From Spirometra erinaceieuropaei (Eukaryota > Platyhelminthes > Cestoda > Diphyllobothriidea > Diphyllobothriidae), in assembly GCA_902702965.1 (NCBI GenBank), contig CACRXP010000001.1, positions 2,078,084 to 2,142,083 on the forward strand: a stretch of DNA of 64,000 nucleotides, read 5' to 3'. Made by a program: the position numbers and the translations under genes. The notes below the pieces were generated by a model, which was not told the DNA's origin, made no database searches, and saw nothing but the letters and a program-made list of their open reading frames with translations. Below are positions 60,178-64,000 of this stretch, in pieces (position 1 is the stretch's first letter; every line of letters starts with the position of its first letter).

Positions 60178-63100
60178 CTGTGGAGCGGGGGAGGAGGGTA
60201 TACATGTTTGATAAGATGGATAACTCACAGATGCGCAACACAGAGCGAATTAGTCTCGGGATATAAAGGAGCCCAAGGCAAAAGGGCACCCATTACAGAT
60301 TCGATACTTCAGGAAGCGGCGTAAGCACAGATTCTGTCGTTCGAAATAGCATTCTTCAGTTAGCATGGGTTAGTTAAGAATCCACTTGAAAAAGGAAAAA
60401 ACCACTCTGAAAATCGGGCTTTTGCATTCATTTTCTGACATTCCGTGTGGTTCACTTTATGCAAAACGCACGGTACCCACATAGCCCAAGTAGGCGAAAA
60501 TGTGAAATTGATAAAGATAGAATCTGCTTCTTGTCAAGAATCTCCCACCAGGAGTGCGCTAATCGCAAGTAGCATATCAGTCCGGCATGCGTTTGGAAAG
60601 TGATCGAAGACAGAACGCGCAGTAAGGCGACAGGAAAGAGTAAAAGTCTTTAGTACTAAGTCAGATGACAGTCCCAAATTTCAGTAGGTATTCTCCAGCT
60701 CACATGGCTAAGTAGTCGCGTTCATGGGTAGTCGTGCATTCGCCTAGTCGAATTTGTCAAGAAACAGGCGTCGCAGCTGATGCGCTAAACCAAGAAGGGG
60801 CCATGTTTGCTCATGGTCGAGGGGGAAGAACGTCCAAGAGAGAGCCCTACGTAACGTCAGTCGCAGCGCATAGTCTCATCAGCGGTCGATTGACAGGTCA
60901 ATGATGCATGGGAGATGGAAGAATGGAGTCAGTGCTGAGGTAGCCGCCCTCTCATGACAACTCAGCGCATTCTTCATTGTAAGAGATTTGACACGCGGAA
61001 AAAAATGCAGCTACGAGGGGTGGCAGCTGACGGTCTTACTTTAGAGGGTGAGGGTAGAATAAATACGTCACTTAAGGCCCAAACGGGGACACTATAGGCA
61101 CTCTAATCGCATAATTCCCAGTCGGCTTGACTAAAACTCCCTACTGATGCATGAATGAATCGTGAGTAAAGCCAACAATGAGGCAACCCTGCCCACGCCG
61201 ACTGCGTGGCTAGTGTTTTCACCAGGATGAAAATCCAGCTGACCTGAATGCAAAAAACTGGGTGGCACGTAGAAAAACCTACACTTTCAATGCATCATAG
61301 CGGGCTAGAAGCCGTGGCTTGAGGGACTGCCAGCAGTCAGGTAGCTCGGCTGGCCATTAATGGCCCCTTCCTGTAAGTAACAGAAACTATCTTCAATATG
61401 AGATCCGACACCCTTCCTCGAAATCTGGTTCCTGAGCGTCACGTGACGATGCTAATTTAGATTCGTTAGCCACGGCGTCAATATCAACACCCAGGTGTCT
61501 TGGCTCTATCTGGCTATTAAAACGCAGCATTTGTAGGAAGGTGAATCAGATGCTGTCAAAGTATTCTTTATCACAATCGCTTGACAGTATGGAACGAGAG
61601 GGCCTACCATCGACTCACGAAGTTGACGTGATCGTGACTTGCGCGAGTTTTTATGCAGTGCGGCATTTACCCCACACTCTCTTCCCGCACTTACGATATT
61701 CCTGCGGTAGGGCAAAGTCAAAACGACTGGAAGTGCATGTAAACATAGTGGCTGGGTGAGATGAGCGCCCGTTTACGCGTGCGGCGCGCGACCTGGGCCT
61801 TAGCCCAACACGCATGCTTGTGCTTGGTGTGGCTGCAATCATGTCTGGTCTAGCCGACCTCGATGATATCACGGACTGTATCCCACCAGGCATGGCCATA
61901 GGAGGCACCCGCTCTGGACAGCTCAATCCATTCTCTTCGACAGCACTGAAGACCGAGTACGGAAGGTCCGAGAAACGATTCCATGTGTTGACGGATTGCA
62001 TCGAGTCAGGTTGTGAGTTGACCTTTTCGACGCCTCCAAGTGGGCAACGGTTCCGGGCCGAGGGCAGTAACACTGAACTCGTGAGGTGGACGACAAAGAA
62101 CATGCCCTAACTAACTCTGCCGTCTTTCTTGGGCGGCCTGGGTTATCCTTGCGATGTTGTCGCAGCGAGCGTGGACTGTCTCCTATGAGACGAAGTCGGT
62201 GTACTTCACTCGGAGGATGCTCCTCAAACAGTGGTGGCCCAATACCACTAGTTTTTCTATGGACGGGATCTCCGAGCCCGCAGAGGCAAAAACGCAATAC
62301 AGGGCATACAAAGAAGAGCACATTACAGCCTGTCTCTCAACCGTGTGTAAATTTGAGTTATGCCGTCAGTTGAGATTAAGGTCACGACTGCTAGCGCGTT
62401 CGGTTGTTTATGACTGAGGGACTAAGCATTGGATTTGGGCAGGATCGACCTCACCCACTTTTTATGCTATCATAAACACGTGGCTTGTCCAAGTACAGTC
62501 AACTGGAGATTAAACTAGGGTTTTCTACGACAAACCAATTCACGCATGCCACCGCTTTCTTTCCAGAAAGTTGAGGTGGTATCTACGTCGGAAATATGAC
62601 AAGGCGATTTTGTATGCATAGAAGTCAAGAGTGTCTGAAATTATAAAAACTCAGGGTTGCAGAGGTGACGGCTACTCCAATATAGTCGGTCGGTTTCTGT
62701 GGCAACTATAACTTCGACTATTTCATCCGTCTGCGCACTATAAACAACATAACAGCTGACAGAATTCCCCAAAAACTGTTCAAAATGAGAGGATAACACC
62801 TAATCAGACGGTAGTAAACAATCACAGAGGACGCTTTCAAGAGAGCCGTCAATACACTGAGTCTTAATACCCAACGAAGGGCTAGTAAGATGTTCACATA
62901 GCCAACGGCATCACCACAGGCGCGAAAGCACACAAAAGGAACCGACACGTGAAAAATTGTGTATCCTGTTCAGATGATCAACTAATGAAAGTGTTAGTTG
63001 ACAGGTGGCAACATACGATTTTGGCATAGAGCCAAAGTAACGCGCAGCAAGCACCACAACCACCGTCTTGGCTACCGTGGCCAAGTTCGAGTCAATGGGC

Positions 63101-64000
63101 AGAGTAACCGACAAAAGCTCGGCTTTACGTCCACTTCACGTGCACGTGCCTGAGAAATACAAGCACACAGTATGCGGAGTGGACAGGACAGTTCGAAAGA
63201 TACGGAGGATGGTAACACGTGATTACTGAATGCCGCCCGGGCAGACCACGGTCCTAATGCGACGGAGGCATTTGGAGGGGACGAAATGAAATCTAATAGA
63301 TGCCGCATGATAAAAGCTCGCTTCGTTGAGTGTGCCGTAGGCCAGAAAAATTTATCCAACACCGCAATAGATCAGGAATGTGCGCTGTTAGGAGTCTTTT
63401 TGGAAAAGGCTTTCCTTCACGTGGGGATGACTGAGGCCTAACAGTCTAGGCGCAAATGAACATAGGTTTCCCGACCTGAGTATGTGAGGTCATGAGAAGA
63501 GTCCCATGGTGTTTCGGGTCATACAAAATTCTGACTCTTAAACATGTATTTTTCCACGCAGTAGTAGTGCAAGTGAACAATCTACTGTTTTAGTATACCG
63601 AGAACTCTAGACCGTTGAGGAAGACATGAGGAAAATCTGCAACATACAGCCACTTATTTGTGCCACGGTATTCGGTAAAGATGTTTAGAGTTCAGTTTAA
63701 TGTCGAGTCTGCGCGCAGGCGGAAGTGAGTCGATGAAGGGATACCGAGTAGGTCATTAGAGAGGTCATTAGAAGCTCAATATGTATAAGTGGCATATACA
63801 GTCAGCCAAGGACTCTCAGTTGTCGGTCAGATGATTGTCCAACATAATGACTGTCCGAAATGCTATAGGATTATACCGTATGATAATCAACATTACGACT
63901 CCACTTAAGTAATCCTATCTAACCGAAAACGCATTTCAGGATTTTGGCCAACAGTTAATGTGATCGGTCACTCACTGTACATTGTCGGTCGTGTCATTAT
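60178..64000. other. Upstream intron or flank of the SRCAP-like gene
   Basis: Should be intron, because the preceding SRCAP exons must lie further upstream. I found no Snf2 ATP-binding or DEAH-like exon on the minus strand. Frames such as 61651-62103 (-) and 61814-62110 (+) overlap one another and have no known motif. A partial second GC-rich module lies near 62300-62340. The last 90 bases weakly resemble the end of the foldback element at 41510-41583. Confidence 0.45.

Noticed and set aside
61651..62373. Overlapping 95-150-codon frames on both strands near the right end as genes or SRCAP N-terminal exons
   Set aside because: No Snf2 motifs, no consistent splice sites, mutual overlap; best explained by locally GC-rich repeat sequence.
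63900..63990. Second foldback element at the right edge
   Set aside because: Only scattered similarity to 41510-41583 and cut by the window end; too weak to call.

Overview
The window looks like nuclear DNA of a parasitic flatworm, most likely a tapeworm of the diphyllobothriid type. I infer this from intron-split animal genes with GT-AG junctions, long introns crowded with decayed retrotransposons, and an endonuclease/reverse-transcriptase element of a kind I associate with those genomes. The species is not proven. There are no bacterial operons, CRISPR arrays or rRNA genes.

Left part (1-11.8 kb): a nearly full-length, minus-strand RTE-like retrotransposon (27-4083) with one nonsense codon and one frameshift. 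It is followed by about 7 kb without a recognisable gene and the first copy of a GC-rich dispersed repeat. At 11.8-12.7 kb lies a complete two-exon minus-strand gene for UTP23, a small-subunit processome (18S rRNA maturation) protein.

Middle (12.7-36.6 kb): repeat-rich and gene-poor. It holds a tandem-like duplication (14.66-15.5 kb), two decayed LINE copies in opposite orientation (16.8-20.3 kb), an orphan promoter-like block with CCAAT boxes, heat-shock elements and a TATA-like motif (23.76-23.93 kb), one uncharacterised plus-strand reading frame of 342 codons (26.3-27.4 kb), a tRNA-like SINE (30.3 kb), and many copies of the GC-rich repeat. One copy is split by a 390-bp inverted-repeat element carrying telomere-like TTAGGG-type motifs. 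The uninterrupted copy nearby shows the original target site.

Right part (36.85-60.2 kb): the 3' portion of one large minus-strand gene for the SRCAP/Domino chromatin-remodelling ATPase. Fourteen exons can be joined with consistent reading phase, about 1,750 codons. They run from the end of the first helicase lobe through the inter-lobe insert and second helicase lobe (RIGQTRD motif) to acidic, RGG-rich, AT-hook and P/S/T-rich tail segments. The upstream exons (ATP-binding motifs, HSA domain, start codon) are not in the window. Its introns hold a 1-kb palindromic TA-flanked foldback element, a Tc1/mariner transposase relic, a (TAC)n microsatellite, a decayed copy of the telomere-motif element, an AT-rich island and a hammerhead-like motif.

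The two confident genes serve unrelated housekeeping roles (ribosome biogenesis; histone H2A.Z exchange). Nothing in the sequence links them functionally. Positions were read by eye and exon edges may be off by a base or two.
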